From the NCBI RefSeq assembly GCF_036456085.1, contig NZ_CP138632.1, positions 620,001 through 684,000 on the forward strand: a DNA stretch of 64,000 nucleotides, read 5' to 3'. Positions 45,629 to 53,614 of this stretch are shown here, one piece after another. A program made the position numbers and the translations under genes. Positions within the stretch are counted from its first letter, which is position 1. Every line of letters starts with the position of its first letter. Below the pieces are notes generated by a model that ran no database searches, was not told where the DNA came from, and saw only the letters and a program-made list of their open reading frames with translations. This stretch comes from Veillonella parvula (GTDB lineage: Bacteria; Bacillota; Negativicutes; Veillonellales; Veillonellaceae).

Positions 45629-48064
45629 TTAATCTATGTTTTGTGGCTCCAACACATCTTCATGATGGGATTGTGCACCTTCTAAGTGATCAACTGGTTC
45701 TTCGATTTCTTGAATCAATTGTGCACGAATTTTATATAATGCCATGATTGTCTCATCTTGAATAGCTGCAATCATGTTTTGGAACATATCGAAAGCTTCA
45801 AACTTATATTCTACCAACGGATTCTTTTGACCATATGCACGGAGGCCAATACCTTCTCGTAGCATATCCATATTATCCAAATGTTCCATCCATTTATTAT
45901 CAACAACGCGCAACATAATCGCCTTTTCAAGTTGACTAAACATAGCCTCTCCAAGCATATCAACGCGATCTTGATACTCTTCATGAGCAATTTCTAATAA
46001 GCGTTCTAATAAGTCTTGACGACTATATTCTTCCATATCTTGAGAAGACATAATCTCCTCTGTTAAGAAATATTGACTTAAATGTTTATAGAGACCTTCA
46101 TAATCCCATTCTTCTGGATAGAGCTTTTCATCAGCATAAGCATCTACAGATTCGGTAACAAGCTTGTCAATCATTTCATTAATTGTTTCACGCAAGGATT
46201 CGTTACGTAAAATACGACGTCGTTGTTCGTATAATACTTCACGTTGTTGATTCATAACATCATCATACTCGAGTACATATTTACGAATGTTATAGTTATG
46301 ATCCTCTACTTTCTTTTGAGCACGTTCAATAGATTTAGTAATCAAAGAATGCTCGATAGGTTCATCCTCTTCCATACCAAGTTTATCCATGATACCTGTA
46401 ATATTGTCAGCACCAAAGATACGCATTAAGTCATCTTCTAATGATAAGAAGAATTGAGAAGAACCAGGATCCCCTTGACGACCAGCACGGCCACGTAATT
46501 GATTATCGATACGTCGGCTTTCATGGCGTTCTGTCCCCAAAATTGCTAAACCACCTAGTTCTGGCACACCTTCTCCAAGAGTAATATCTGTACCGCGACC
46601 AGCCATATTAGTAGCGATTGTTACCATTCCCATTTGTCCAGCAGCTGCAACGATTTCTGCTTCTTGTTCATGATGTTTAGCATTCAATACTTTATGAGGT
46701 ACACCTGCACGCAACAACATGTCTGAAAGTTCTTCAGACTGTGTAATAGATGTAGTACCAATCAGAATAGGTTGCCCTATTTGGTGGCGTTCTACTGCAT
46801 TTCGTACTACAGCACGATATTTAGCAGCTTTAGTTTTAAAAATTTGATCAGGCAAATCCATCCGGATTAAAGGCTTATTTGGTGGAATTGGTATAACCTC
46901 TAATCCATAAATATCAATAAATTCTTTTTCCTCTGTTTTAGCAGTACCTGTCATGCCTGATAATTTATCATACATACGGAAATAGTTCTGGAATGTAACA
47001 GATGCTAAGGTTTGGCTTTCGCGTTCAACTTTCAAACCTTCTTTAGCCTCAATAGCCTGATGCAAACCATCAGAGTAACGGCGTCCAAACATCAAACGGC
47101 CCGTAAATTCATCGACGATAACAACTTCACCATCTTTAACCACATAGTCTGTATCACGATGCATCATAGCATAGGCACGCAAAGAAGCACCAAGCAAATG
47201 ATTCAACTCGATATTTTCTGCATCATATAGGTTTTCAACACCAAGCATTTTTTCAACCTTTGCGATACCAGAATCTGTAGGGGCAATAGTTTTTTGTTTT
47301 TCATCGATAACATAGTCTTCATCTTTTATAAGGTGAGGAACAATTTTAGCCAATTTATAATAATTATCAGTGGAACGTTGACCAGGGCCTGAGATAATTA
47401 ATGGTGTTCTTGCTTCATCAATAAGAATGGAGTCTACTTCATCCACAATGGCATAATTCAATGGTCGTTGTACCATTTGAACAACATCGGTTACCATGTT
47501 ATCGCGTAAATAGTCAAAACCAAACTCATTATTTGTACCATATGTAATATCACACGCATAGGCTTCTTTACGTTGATTAAAGTCAAGATTAGCCACAATA
47601 AGACCCGTGGAAAGTCCTAAGAAATTATATAAACGTCCCATTTGCTCGCTATCACGAGTCGCCAAATAATCATTTACTGTTACAACGTGTACACCCTTAC
47701 CGGTCAATGCATTCAAATATACGGGCAATGTAGCTACTAATGTTTTACCTTCACCAGTACGCATCTCCGCGATATTACCATTATGAAGGCAAATGCCCCC
47801 CATTAACTGTACATCGAAATGACGCATGCCTAAAACGCGTTTAGATGCTTCACGAACTACAGCGAATGCTTCTGGCAATAGGTCGTCTAACGTTTCCCCT
47901 TTTTGCAAACGACGTTTAAACTCATCAGTTTTTGCCACTAAGTTAGCATCACTTAATTTAATATAATTAGGTTCAATTTCATTAATATGATCTGCAATAG
48001 CACGCATTTTTTTAATTTCTTTTGCGTTATTATTGCCTAATAGCCTTTGTAAAAAGCTTAACAA
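45629..48064 (-). CDS. secA: Preprotein translocase ATPase SecA
   Basis: SecA drives protein export through SecYEG. From TTG 48064 the product is 811 residues, starting [10 protein letters not shown] as SecA proteins do; GAGGAG is eight bases upstream, whereas the ATG at 48088 has no site. Walker [12 protein letters not shown] (about 100-110), [19 protein letters not shown] (about 207-225), [10 protein letters not shown] and [15 protein letters not shown] are intact. The C terminus ends LEPQNID without the CxCxSGx5CH zinc motif found in many SecA proteins. Confidence 0.96.
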   Translation of the reverse strand: MLSFLQRLLGNNNAKEIKKMRAIADHINEIEPNYIKLSDANLVAKTDEFKRRLQKGETLDDLLPEAFAVVREASKRVLGMRHFDVQLMGGICLHNGNIAEMRTGEGKTLVATLPVYLNALTGKGVHVVTVNDYLATRDSEQMGRLYNFLGLSTGLIVANLDFNQRKEAYACDITYGTNNEFGFDYLRDNMVTDVVQMVQRPLNYAIVDEVDSILIDEARTPLIISGPGQRSTDNYYKLAKIVPHLIKDEDYVIDEKQKTIAPTDSGIAKVEKMLGVENLYDAENIELNHLLGASLRAYAMMHRDTDYVVKDGEVVIVDEFTGRLMFGRRYSDGLHQAIEAKEGLKVERESQTLASVTFQNYFRMYDKLSGMTGTAKTEEKEFIDIYGLEVIPIPPNKPLIRMDLPDQIFKTKAAKYRAVVRNAVERHQIGQPILIGTTSITQSEELSDMLLRAGVPHKVLNAKHHEQEAEIVAAAGQMGMVTIATNMAGRGTDITLGEGVPELGGLAILGTERHESRRIDNQLRGRAGRQGDPGSSQFFLSLEDDLMRIFGADNITGIMDKLGMEEDEPIEHSLITKSIERAQKKVEDHNYNIRKYVLEYDDVMNQQREVLYEQRRRILRNESLRETINEMIDKLVTESVDAYADEKLYPEEWDYEGLYKHLSQYFLTEEIMSSQDMEEYSRQDLLERLLEIAHEEYQDRVDMLGEAMFSQLEKAIMLRVVDNKWMEHLDNMDMLREGIGLRAYGQKNPLVEYKFEAFDMFQNMIAAIQDETIMALYKIRAQLIQEIEEPVDHLEGAQSHHEDVLEPQNID

Positions 48065-48110
48065 ACAAATCACTCCTCTACGGGACATCTTACATTATTT
48101 TATCTAACTT

Positions 48111-48139
48111 ATTATAACGAAAAAGCCTTGAATAGTCAA
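48111..48139 (-). promoter_or_regulatory. Sigma-A promoter of secA, overlapping a hairpin
   Basis: TTGACT, 17 bases and a perfect TATAAT lie about 50 bases before the secA start. The -35 and spacer fall inside an inverted repeat (GCCTTGAAT/ATTCAAGGC, 48125-48151) that is followed by TTTTT on the minus strand. It could also act as a back-up terminator for hpf read-through. Confidence 0.75.
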
Positions 48140-48182
48140 AGAATTCAAGGCATTTCAAGATTATTTATAATATTATTTTGGC

Positions 48183-48218
48183 AAAAAAGGTGGATGACTA
48201 TTTTAAGTCATCCACCTT
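48183..48218 (-). terminator. Terminator of hpf
   Basis: A perfect 13-bp stem (AAGGTGGATGACT with its complement), six-base loop and six T lie on the minus strand, 65 bases past the hpf stop. Confidence 0.92.
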
Positions 48219-48282
48219 AATATAATAATCGGCTGATTTAAAGTAGAAAGGAGTTAGGATTAAGTTCAGCCGACATTATATA

Positions 48283-48810
48283 TTATTGAAGTTCTGGCTC
48301 GATCAAACCATAGAAACCATCATGTCTACGATATACAACGTTCATCGATTCAGTTTCAGCATTGAAGAACATAAAGAAATCATGACCAATAAGATTCATT
48401 TGTAAAATCGCTTCTTCAACATCCATAGGACGCACAACAAAATGTTTGCGTTTTACAACTTCAATAGTTTCTTCTTCCACAGGAGTTGCCAAAGCTTCAG
48501 GATGGAAAGCTTCTTGTTTTTTGAAACGTTTAGCCAAACGAGTTTTATACTTATGGATTTGGCGAACAATTTTATCCACTACTAAATCAATAGCTGCGTA
48601 CATATCATCGTTGGTTTCCACACCACGAAGAACGATTTTATCAACAAAGCATGTAAGTTCAATTGTAGATTTATCTTTTACAACGGATAAAACCGCTTGT
48701 GCATTTAACTCATCATCGAAGTAACGAGTCAATTTACTCAATCTTTTTTCGATATATGCTCTTAAGGCATCTGTCACTTCAATGTTTTTTCCTCTAATTG
48801 CTACTTTCAT
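48283..48810 (-). CDS. hpf: Ribosome hibernation promoting factor, long form
   Basis: Long HPF dimerises 70S ribosomes into inactive 100S particles in slow growth. The 175 residues have the N-terminal S30AE domain (about 1-100, VTDALRAYIEKRLSKLTRYF) and a C-terminal dimerisation domain (about 118-175, VVKRKHFVVRPMDVEEAILQM and NVVYRRHDGFYGLIEP). AAGGGTG precedes ATG 48810. A long leader with a hairpin and possible upstream frame is described in the findings. Confidence 0.96.
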   Translation of the reverse strand: MKVAIRGKNIEVTDALRAYIEKRLSKLTRYFDDELNAQAVLSVVKDKSTIELTCFVDKIVLRGVETNDDMYAAIDLVVDKIVRQIHKYKTRLAKRFKKQEAFHPEALATPVEEETIEVVKRKHFVVRPMDVEEAILQMNLIGHDFFMFFNAETESMNVVYRRHDGFYGLIEPELQ

Positions 48811-48982
48811 AAGTCAACACCCTTTCTAAAAATCATCCACGAGATGCGAGTGTGTGGTATTATATAACCTTATCTCTCGTGTTATATTTAGTATTTCTAC
48901 ATCCAACTGTAAAACTCCTTCTTTTTTATGTAAAAATTTTATATTTTTTGTAGAATTATGTATAAAATGTATATAGAAAATC

Positions 48983-49013
48983 CAAAAACCCCGATAGTAT
49001 ATACTATCGGGGT
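48983..49013 (-). terminator. Terminator of the cold-shock gene
   Basis: ACCCCGATAGTAT and its complement form a 13-bp perfect palindromic stem followed on the minus strand by TTTTT, about 40 bases after the csp stop. Confidence 0.9.
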
Positions 49014-49051
49014 CCAATTATATATTGTTTTATAATTTTTTTGGTATGTAG

Positions 49052-49249
49052 TTACGCTTTAACAACGTTAGCGGCTTGAGGTCCACGGTTTCCATCAACA
49101 ATCTCAAATTCTACATTTTGACCTTCAGTCAAAGATTTGAAACCTTCGTCTTGGATTGCAGAGTAGTGTACAAATACATCGCTACCGTCTTCACGTTCAA
49201 TAAAACCATAACCTTTTTCTGCGCTGAACCATTTTACTTTACCTAACAT
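49052..49249 (-). CDS. Cold-shock protein (CspA family)
   Basis: A 65-residue single OB-fold RNA/DNA chaperone. It contains the two RNP motifs KGYGFIER (about 12-19) and DVFVHYSAI (about 24-32). AGGAGG sits upstream of ATG 49249. It is a single-gene unit with a clear promoter and an approximately 50-base leader, which may fold in a temperature-dependent way as in other csp genes. Confidence 0.96.
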   Translation of the reverse strand: MLGKVKWFSAEKGYGFIEREDGSDVFVHYSAIQDEGFKSLTEGQNVEFEIVDGNRGPQAANVVKA

Positions 49250-49304
49250 GGTAACATCCTCCTAAAAATATATATATTGTCTTGCTGTCTTGCTCTATAT
49301 GTGT

Positions 49305-49333
49305 ATCATAACACAGCATGTATAAAATATCAA
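49305..49333 (-). promoter_or_regulatory. Candidate promoter of the cold-shock gene
   Basis: TTGATA, 17 bases and TATGAT lie on the minus strand, placing transcription start about 50 bases before the csp ATG. Confidence 0.65.
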
Positions 49334-49710
49334 ACAACAATATTTACATTTTTAATGAATATACAAACACCAGAAACAAGAATATCATTTGCTGTAAATC
49401 TTAACAATCCCTATATCTATACATGTTATAAATAATTATATACGCCCTATAAATTAATTGTATATTTTTATAATCATAAAAATATGTGAATTAAAAATTA
49501 TTATTTTTAAAAATGACTGTATAAATTATTGTTATATCACAAATATTTATAGCAATAATCGTGTTTTTCAGATTAATCTACCCTGTAAAGCTTTATACAA
49601 ACTCTTTATAATTAATAAATTCAGTCTAAAAGTTATCAAATATATTAATAGATATTAAGCTATACATATATAATAAAAATTAATATAAATTGATAGGTTA
49701 AATTTAATGT
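49334..49710. other. AT-rich spacer without a supported gene
   Basis: About 375 bases of very AT-rich sequence upstream of the csp promoter. The only open frame (49458-49658) has no ribosome site, no hydrophobic or repeat pattern and an AT-driven composition, so I do not call it. No tRNA-like or terminator-like structure was seen. Confidence 0.6.
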
Positions 49711-49752
49711 AAAAAAACAGGAAGCAATTTCTAATTCTAGAATTTGCTTCCT
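49711..49752 (-). terminator. Minus-strand terminator, probably the original end of the glnH-glnP-glnQ operon
   Basis: AGGAAGCAA and TTGCTTCCT flank an AATTCTAGAATT core and are followed by seven T on the minus strand. The only upstream minus-strand genes are glnHPQ, now separated from it by the IS200 element. Confidence 0.7.
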
Positions 49753-49829
49753 ATAATTGTACGCCGAATAGGCATGACTAAACCCCCAGTTAAACTGGGG
49801 GTCAGTAAAATTTCTTAGAGAAAAGGAAA

Positions 49830-49891
49830 GAACCTCCTAGTGCTAAAATGGAGTTGGTCTGGCAACCACAACATTTCAACATAGGAGGTTC
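49830..49891 (+). promoter_or_regulatory. RNA stem-loop sequestering the tnpA ribosome site
   Basis: GAACCTCCTA (49830-49839) is the exact complement of TAGGAGGTTC (49882-49891), which contains the AGGAGG site of tnpA. Inner pairings AAATG/CATTT and TTGGT/AACCA extend the stem. IS200 elements are known to limit transposase by such a 5' hairpin. Confidence 0.82.
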
Positions 49892-49892
49892 A

Positions 49893-50363
49893 ATGTCAAT
49901 GAATGACGTAAAAAGCTTATCACATAGTAAATGGAGATGTAAATATCATATTGTTTTTGCTCCAAAGTATAGAAGGCAAATAATTTATGGTCGGATAAAA
50001 GCTGATGTAGGTAAAATTCTAAGAGATTTATGTAAGAGAAAAAATGTAGAAATTATCGAGGCAGAATGCTGTCCGGATCATATACATATGCTAGTAACAA
50101 TTCCACCACATTTAAGCGTATCAAGTTTTATGGGATATTTAAAAAGCAAAAGTAGCCTCATGATATTCGATAAACACGCAAATTTAAAATATAAGTATGG
50201 AAATAGACATTTTTGGTGTAGAGGATATTATGTGGATACGGTGGGAAGATATGAAGGAGCGATAAAAGAGTATATTCGCAATCAGTTACAAGAAGATATA
50301 GCACAAGATACATTAAACTTTAAAGAATATACCGACCCGTTTACGGGTGAGCCGGTAAAATAG
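49893..50363 (+). CDS. tnpA: IS200/IS605 family transposase TnpA (Y1 HUH nuclease)
   Basis: TnpA moves the element as single-stranded DNA. From ATG 49893 the product is 156 residues, full length. It begins with a KWRCKYHIVFAPKYRR segment (about 14-29). The HUH metal motif is DHIHMLV near 67-73, and a catalytic tyrosine candidate lies in CRGYYVDTVG near 116-125. The frame is intact, so the copy may be active. The longer frame from 49848 runs back through the regulatory hairpin and is not used. It is one of only four plus-strand genes here. Confidence 0.94.
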   Translation: MSMNDVKSLSHSKWRCKYHIVFAPKYRRQIIYGRIKADVGKILRDLCKRKNVEIIEAECCPDHIHMLVTIPPHLSVSSFMGYLKSKSSLMIFDKHANLKYKYGNRHFWCRGYYVDTVGRYEGAIKEYIRNQLQEDIAQDTLNFKEYTDPFTGEPVK

Positions 50364-50374
50364 GCAAAATAAAA

Positions 50375-50473
50375 GCCCCCGAGTAGGGGGCAGCCAGTGG
50401 TAATAGAGTGGTTGTCAGATCATTCAATGCCCTCTTTAGAGGGCCACCACTAGAGAAAGACCCTTATAGGGTC
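50375..50473. repeat. Series of short hairpins in the right part of the IS
   Basis: Between the tnpA stop and the right-end hairpin lie GCCCCC-GAGTA-GGGGGC (50375-50391), GCCCTC-TTTA-GAGGGC (50429-50444) and GACCC-TTATA-GGGTC (50459-50473). The middle one is flanked by AGTGG/CCACT. They could fold as one structured RNA or as single-stranded DNA signals. Confidence 0.7.
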
Positions 50474-50515
50474 AGGGCAAACCACCCGTTCTACGGGTGG
50501 TTATGATTATATTAT

Positions 50516-51241
50516 TTAATCTAACAAAATTTTATCTAAGAATGATTTTGTTCTTTCATTGGTAGGTGCATCAAATACGCGTTCAGGTGTATTATCTTCT
50601 AAAATCAAGCCACCATCAACAAATAACACTCTATCCGCTACCTTTTTCGCAAAGCCCATTTCATGAGTAACGATGACCATCGTCATACCTTCCTCAGCTA
50701 AAGACTTCATAACATCTAGCACTTCACTAACCATTTCAGGATCAAGAGCTGAAGTAGGTTCATCAAAAAGCATTACTTTTGGTTTCATAGCTAAAGCGCG
50801 AGCAATAGCAACACGCTGCTTTTGACCGCCTGACAAAGAATCAGGGTATGCATTGGCTTTATCCGCCAAGCCTACTCGATCAAGTAAAGCTTGACCTATC
50901 TTCTTAGCCTCTTCCATAGATGTTTTACGAACCTTAGTTTGAGCTAAGGTAAGGTTTTCCATAACCGTCATATGCGGGAACAAATTAAAGTTTTGGAATA
51001 CCATTCCTACTTCAGCACGAACGTCATTTAACTTTTTCTTATCAGAAAGATCCATGCCATCTACGATAACCTTACCAGATGTAGGTTCCTCTAAATAGTT
51101 CATAGTGCGCAGTACCGTACTTTTACCAGAACCAGAAGGGCCGATGATTACAACTACTTGACCTTGTTCAATATGTAAATTAATACCTTTTAGTACTTCA
51201 TTTTTACCAAAAGATTTATGTACATTTTCTAATTTAATCAT
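50516..51241 (-). CDS. glnQ: Polar amino acid ABC transporter ATP-binding protein
   Basis: The 241 residues form a GlnQ/ArtP-type ATPase. Walker A is GPSGSGKST (about 34-42), the Q-loop lies in [12 protein letters not shown], the signature is [16 protein letters not shown] (about 137-152), and Walker B is [14 protein letters not shown]. It overlaps the permease by four bases and is the last gene of a three-gene importer operon. The amino acid carried is not certain; glutamine or another polar amino acid is the usual guess. Confidence 0.93.
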   Translation of the reverse strand: MIKLENVHKSFGKNEVLKGINLHIEQGQVVVIIGPSGSGKSTVLRTMNYLEEPTSGKVIVDGMDLSDKKKLNDVRAEVGMVFQNFNLFPHMTVMENLTLAQTKVRKTSMEEAKKIGQALLDRVGLADKANAYPDSLSGGQKQRVAIARALAMKPKVMLFDEPTSALDPEMVSEVLDVMKSLAEEGMTMVIVTHEMGFAKKVADRVLFVDGGLILEDNTPERVFDAPTNERTKSFLDKILLD

Positions 51242-51894
51242 TTAATGCTATATTTCCTTTCAAGATATCCAACTAATTGTGAGATAGTCACTGTCATAAT
51301 AAGGTAAATCACAGCAACCGTACCCCAGATTTCAAAGGATGCATAGGTTTTAGCAATGATTAATTGACCACGACGTGTCAACTCCTCGAAACCGATAACA
51401 GAAACTAAAGAGGAATCTTTCAACATGGCAATAAATTCGTTCCCTAAAGGAGGAATAATTGCTTTAAAAGCTTGAGGCATAATGATGTAACGCATGGTTT
51501 GTCCCCAAGTTAAACCAAGAGAACGACCGGCCTCCATTTGACCTTTATCAATAGATTGAATACCCGCACGAAAAATTTCAGATACATAAGCACCAGAGTT
51601 AATACTACATGCGGTAACAGCCGCAATATATGGATCAATCCGTTGACCTGTAATCATAGGCAAGGCAAAATAGATTAGGAAAATTTGCACCAGTAATGGT
51701 GTACCACGAATGATATCTACATAACATTTTGCAAGCAATCTAACTAATCTAAATTTAGATAAATTTGCTAAAGATACTAAAAGACCGATAAAAAAGCCAC
51801 AACCTACAGACATGGCTGTAATTTCTACAGTCACTAAAGCACCTTGTAACAAGAGCGGTAAATTATCCGCAATTAACCCCCAATTAAAACTCAT
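51238..51894 (-). CDS. glnP: Polar amino acid ABC transporter permease
   Basis: A 218-residue HisM/GlnP-type permease with about five membrane segments. The ABC-permease EAA loop [22 protein letters not shown] lies within about 141-162. It is translated together with the ATPase (4-base overlap) and 11 bases after the binding protein. Confidence 0.93.
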   Translation of the reverse strand: MSFNWGLIADNLPLLLQGALVTVEITAMSVGCGFFIGLLVSLANLSKFRLVRLLAKCYVDIIRGTPLLVQIFLIYFALPMITGQRIDPYIAAVTACSINSGAYVSEIFRAGIQSIDKGQMEAGRSLGLTWGQTMRYIIMPQAFKAIIPPLGNEFIAMLKDSSLVSVIGFEELTRRGQLIIAKTYASFEIWGTVAVIYLIMTVTISQLVGYLERKYSIK

Positions 51895-51905
51895 AATCTC
51901 TCCTA

Positions 51906-52712
51906 TTATTTAAATTCTAAAACTACTGGCATATCAGCAGGTGCATCTACATTAAACCATTTTTTATATAATGTATTAAATTCACCATCAGCCTTCATAT
52001 CAGCAATTGCTTTATTGATTTCTTCTTGCAATGCTTTGTTATCTTTATTAATTGCTAAGCCCAAATATTCTTTAGTATTTGGATATGCCATAAATTTAAT
52101 ATGTTGGTCAGGATGCTTAGTACTGTAATATTGAGCTACAGGTAAATCGATTACAGTTGCATCTACTCCACCATTCTGTAATTCTAACAAAGCTTCATTA
52201 CTATGGTCAAATTCTTTTACAGTAGTACCTTCAATTTTATGAGCTAAATCTGCACCAGTAGTACCTAATTGGGCTGCAATTTTTTTACCCTTTAAGTCAT
52301 CAAGAGAATTCATAGCCGTTCCATCTTTATATACTACTGCTAAGGCATTTTCATAATAAGGAGAAGAAAATAATACTTTTTCACTTCTTGCTTTTGTAAT
52401 AGTCATACCAGATGCAGCAACATCAATATCATGTGTGTTCAAAGCTGGAATCAAAGCATCAAAAGCTACATTTTTTAGCTCCACATCTTTATTAATACGT
52501 TTACCGATCGCACGAATCAATTCAATATCAAAACCTGTATAATCTTGAGTTTTTTCATCTTTAAACTCAAATGGAACAAATGTAGCATTAGTGCCAACGA
52601 CAAGTTTATTAGATGTAAGTTGATTAGAGGAACCACATCCACCAACTAAAGAAGCCGCCATCACTAACATACAACCGCCAAGAATTATTTTTTTTACTTT
52701 GCTATTTAACAT
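51906..52712 (-). CDS. glnH: Amino acid ABC transporter substrate-binding lipoprotein
   Basis: The 268-residue protein has a lipoprotein signal (MAASLVGGCGSS, lipidated Cys near 26) and a type II periplasmic binding fold. Family stretches include VGTNATFVPFEFKDEKT (about 39-55), GFDIELIRAIGKRI and DVAASGMTITKARSEKV. GAGG sits eight bases before ATG 52712. It begins the importer operon behind a strong promoter. Confidence 0.93.
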   Translation of the reverse strand: MLNSKVKKIILGGCMLVMAASLVGGCGSSNQLTSNKLVVGTNATFVPFEFKDEKTQDYTGFDIELIRAIGKRINKDVELKNVAFDALIPALNTHDIDVAASGMTITKARSEKVLFSSPYYENALAVVYKDGTAMNSLDDLKGKKIAAQLGTTGADLAHKIEGTTVKEFDHSNEALLELQNGGVDATVIDLPVAQYYSTKHPDQHIKFMAYPNTKEYLGLAINKDNKALQEEINKAIADMKADGEFNTLYKKWFNVDAPADMPVVLEFK

Positions 52713-52753
52713 ATTATCAACCTCATTATTTTAACTTACTACTACTTTATAAT

Positions 52754-52782
52754 AGTATATAGATTCAGTATAATTATGTCAA
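52754..52782 (-). promoter_or_regulatory. Sigma-A promoter of the glnHPQ operon
   Basis: TTGACA, 17-base spacer and TATACT lie on the minus strand, about 45 bases before the glnH start. Confidence 0.82.
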
Positions 52783-52930
52783 TAATTTTGTATATAATTT
52801 TAGATACAATCGCAAAATCGCTATATTTATATTTTAATTTTATACATTGTTTGTATAAATATTACGGTTATGTATAAAAACTTTCCCATAGTTAGTGGTT
52901 TTCTATAGATTTTATAATATACAACTGTAT

Positions 52931-52961
52931 AAAAAAAGCACATGAGAAAAGCCTCATGTGC
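52931..52961 (-). terminator. Terminator of the structured RNA gene
   Basis: GCACATGAG and CTCATGTGC form a 9-bp stem with a six-base loop, followed by seven T on the minus strand. Confidence 0.92.
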
Positions 52962-53163
52962 CCCTATACGGCTGACCTGGTCTTTGCCCCCACACTCGCC
53001 TGCTGGAAGGTTCGCTCATAAGTCCAAGACTCCCCACTACTACCTCTCTCGATTTTATCGGCAGGACTTACACCTAAGCCGCACCATGCTCACAACCCTT
53101 TGGGCTGCTTATGTGGATCGTTTTGCCTGCGACTAGCCTCGACTTTCAACCACAGACCCGTAT
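52931..53163 (-). ncRNA. Structured non-coding RNA, about 233 nt, family not identified (6S-like layout)
   Basis: An island richer in G and C than its AT-rich surroundings, with a promoter, terminator and no coding frame. The predicted start (53163) is exactly the first base of a closing helix: ATACGG pairs with CCGTAT (52966-52971), continued by CTG/CAG and TGGT/ACCA. Inside are a CAGCCC-AAA-GGGTTG hairpin and a GTAAGTCC/GGACTTAT helix. GCAGG occurs twice and can pair with a single CCTGC, allowing alternate folds. A ~200-nt domain closed at its ends by one long helix recalls 6S RNA, but I could not match conserved 6S, SRP, RNase P, tmRNA or riboswitch sequences with confidence. Confidence 0.7.
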
Positions 53164-53169
53164 AGACGT

Positions 53170-53198
53170 ATTATAAAGAATAACAGTATTCATGTCTA
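53170..53198 (-). promoter_or_regulatory. Promoter of the structured RNA gene
   Basis: TAGACA (five of six to consensus), 17 bases and a perfect TATAAT lie on the minus strand, seven bases before the predicted RNA start. Confidence 0.8.
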
Positions 53199-53485
53199 GT
53201 TTTACTATTATTTTAAAAAATTTTTGATTATATAGTTAAGTAGCCAAACATAATTTTTACCAAACATATTATCGCATAATTCTTAGAACAATGAGAATAA
53301 ATTTTGCAACCCCTATTTGTTGATGTATAGAAAATTGGAATAGAAAACCTAAAATATTCTTCATAATATTTTAATATTTCTAAAATCACATTTTTTAAGT
53401 ACCATATCTAGTGGATTCTTAAATTGTCAATTAGTTTTTGTATGCCAAATATGAATACAACATATTTGTAAGAACATACGTATCA
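53199..53485. other. AT-rich spacer between the RNA gene and the HD-GYP gene
   Basis: About 290 bases with no open frame showing a ribosome site and no clear hairpin. I see only AT-rich sequence. Confidence 0.55.
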
Positions 53486-53514
53486 TACACAAAAAATTAT
53501 TTATGGTGTATAAT
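53486..53514 (+). promoter_or_regulatory. Candidate promoter of the HD-GYP gene
   Basis: TACACA, 17 bases and a consensus TATAAT lie on the plus strand about 100 bases before the gene. The -35 is weak (four of six). Confidence 0.4.
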
Positions 53515-53556
53515 TTGTATACTGTTAAATTAGAACGGCCTAAAGTTGTACGATAT

Positions 53557-53589
53557 GAACATAAGTACGAGGGGTTGTACCATATGTTC
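53557..53589. repeat. Imperfect inverted repeat in the HD-GYP leader
   Basis: GAACATAAGTAC (53557-53568) and GTACCATATGTTC (53577-53589) form an inverted repeat with one bulge. GTACGATATGAAC just upstream is a near-direct copy of the second arm. It could be an operator or a leader hairpin. Confidence 0.5.
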
Positions 53590-53614
53590 AGTTTGTTAGT
53601 TAGAGGGGTTTATT

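Larger units (their letters stand above)
49775..50507 (+). mobile_element. IS200/IS605-type insertion sequence (tnpA only)
   Basis: The element holds a single TnpA gene flanked by subterminal hairpins rather than inverted terminal repeats. The left hairpin is ACCCCCAGT-TAA-ACTGGGGGT (49782-49802) and the right is ACCACCCGT-TCT-ACGGGTGGT (50481-50501), both 9-bp stems with three-base loops. These are the substrates that Y1 transposases recognise as single-stranded DNA. No target duplication is expected in this family, so the exact tips are approximate. No tnpB is present, which fits the IS200 group. Confidence 0.85.

Noticed and set aside
49458-49658. 66-residue plus-strand frame in the AT-rich spacer
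   Set aside because: No ribosome site; composition is what AT-rich DNA gives by chance; the frame has no recognisable pattern.
52942-53136. 64-residue plus-strand frame inside the structured RNA
   Set aside because: It lies antisense to the RNA gene, has no ribosome site and reflects the absence of stops in GC-rich structured sequence.
52931-53163. T-box, cobalamin, lysine riboswitch, tmRNA, RNase P or SRP RNA as the identity of this RNA
   Set aside because: I looked for the T-box AGGGUGG block, B12 box, lysine core, tmRNA tRNA-like ends, RNase P GAGGAAAGUC and the SRP GGAA/AGCAG apical pair, and found no convincing set. No gene starts just downstream on the same strand that a riboswitch would serve.
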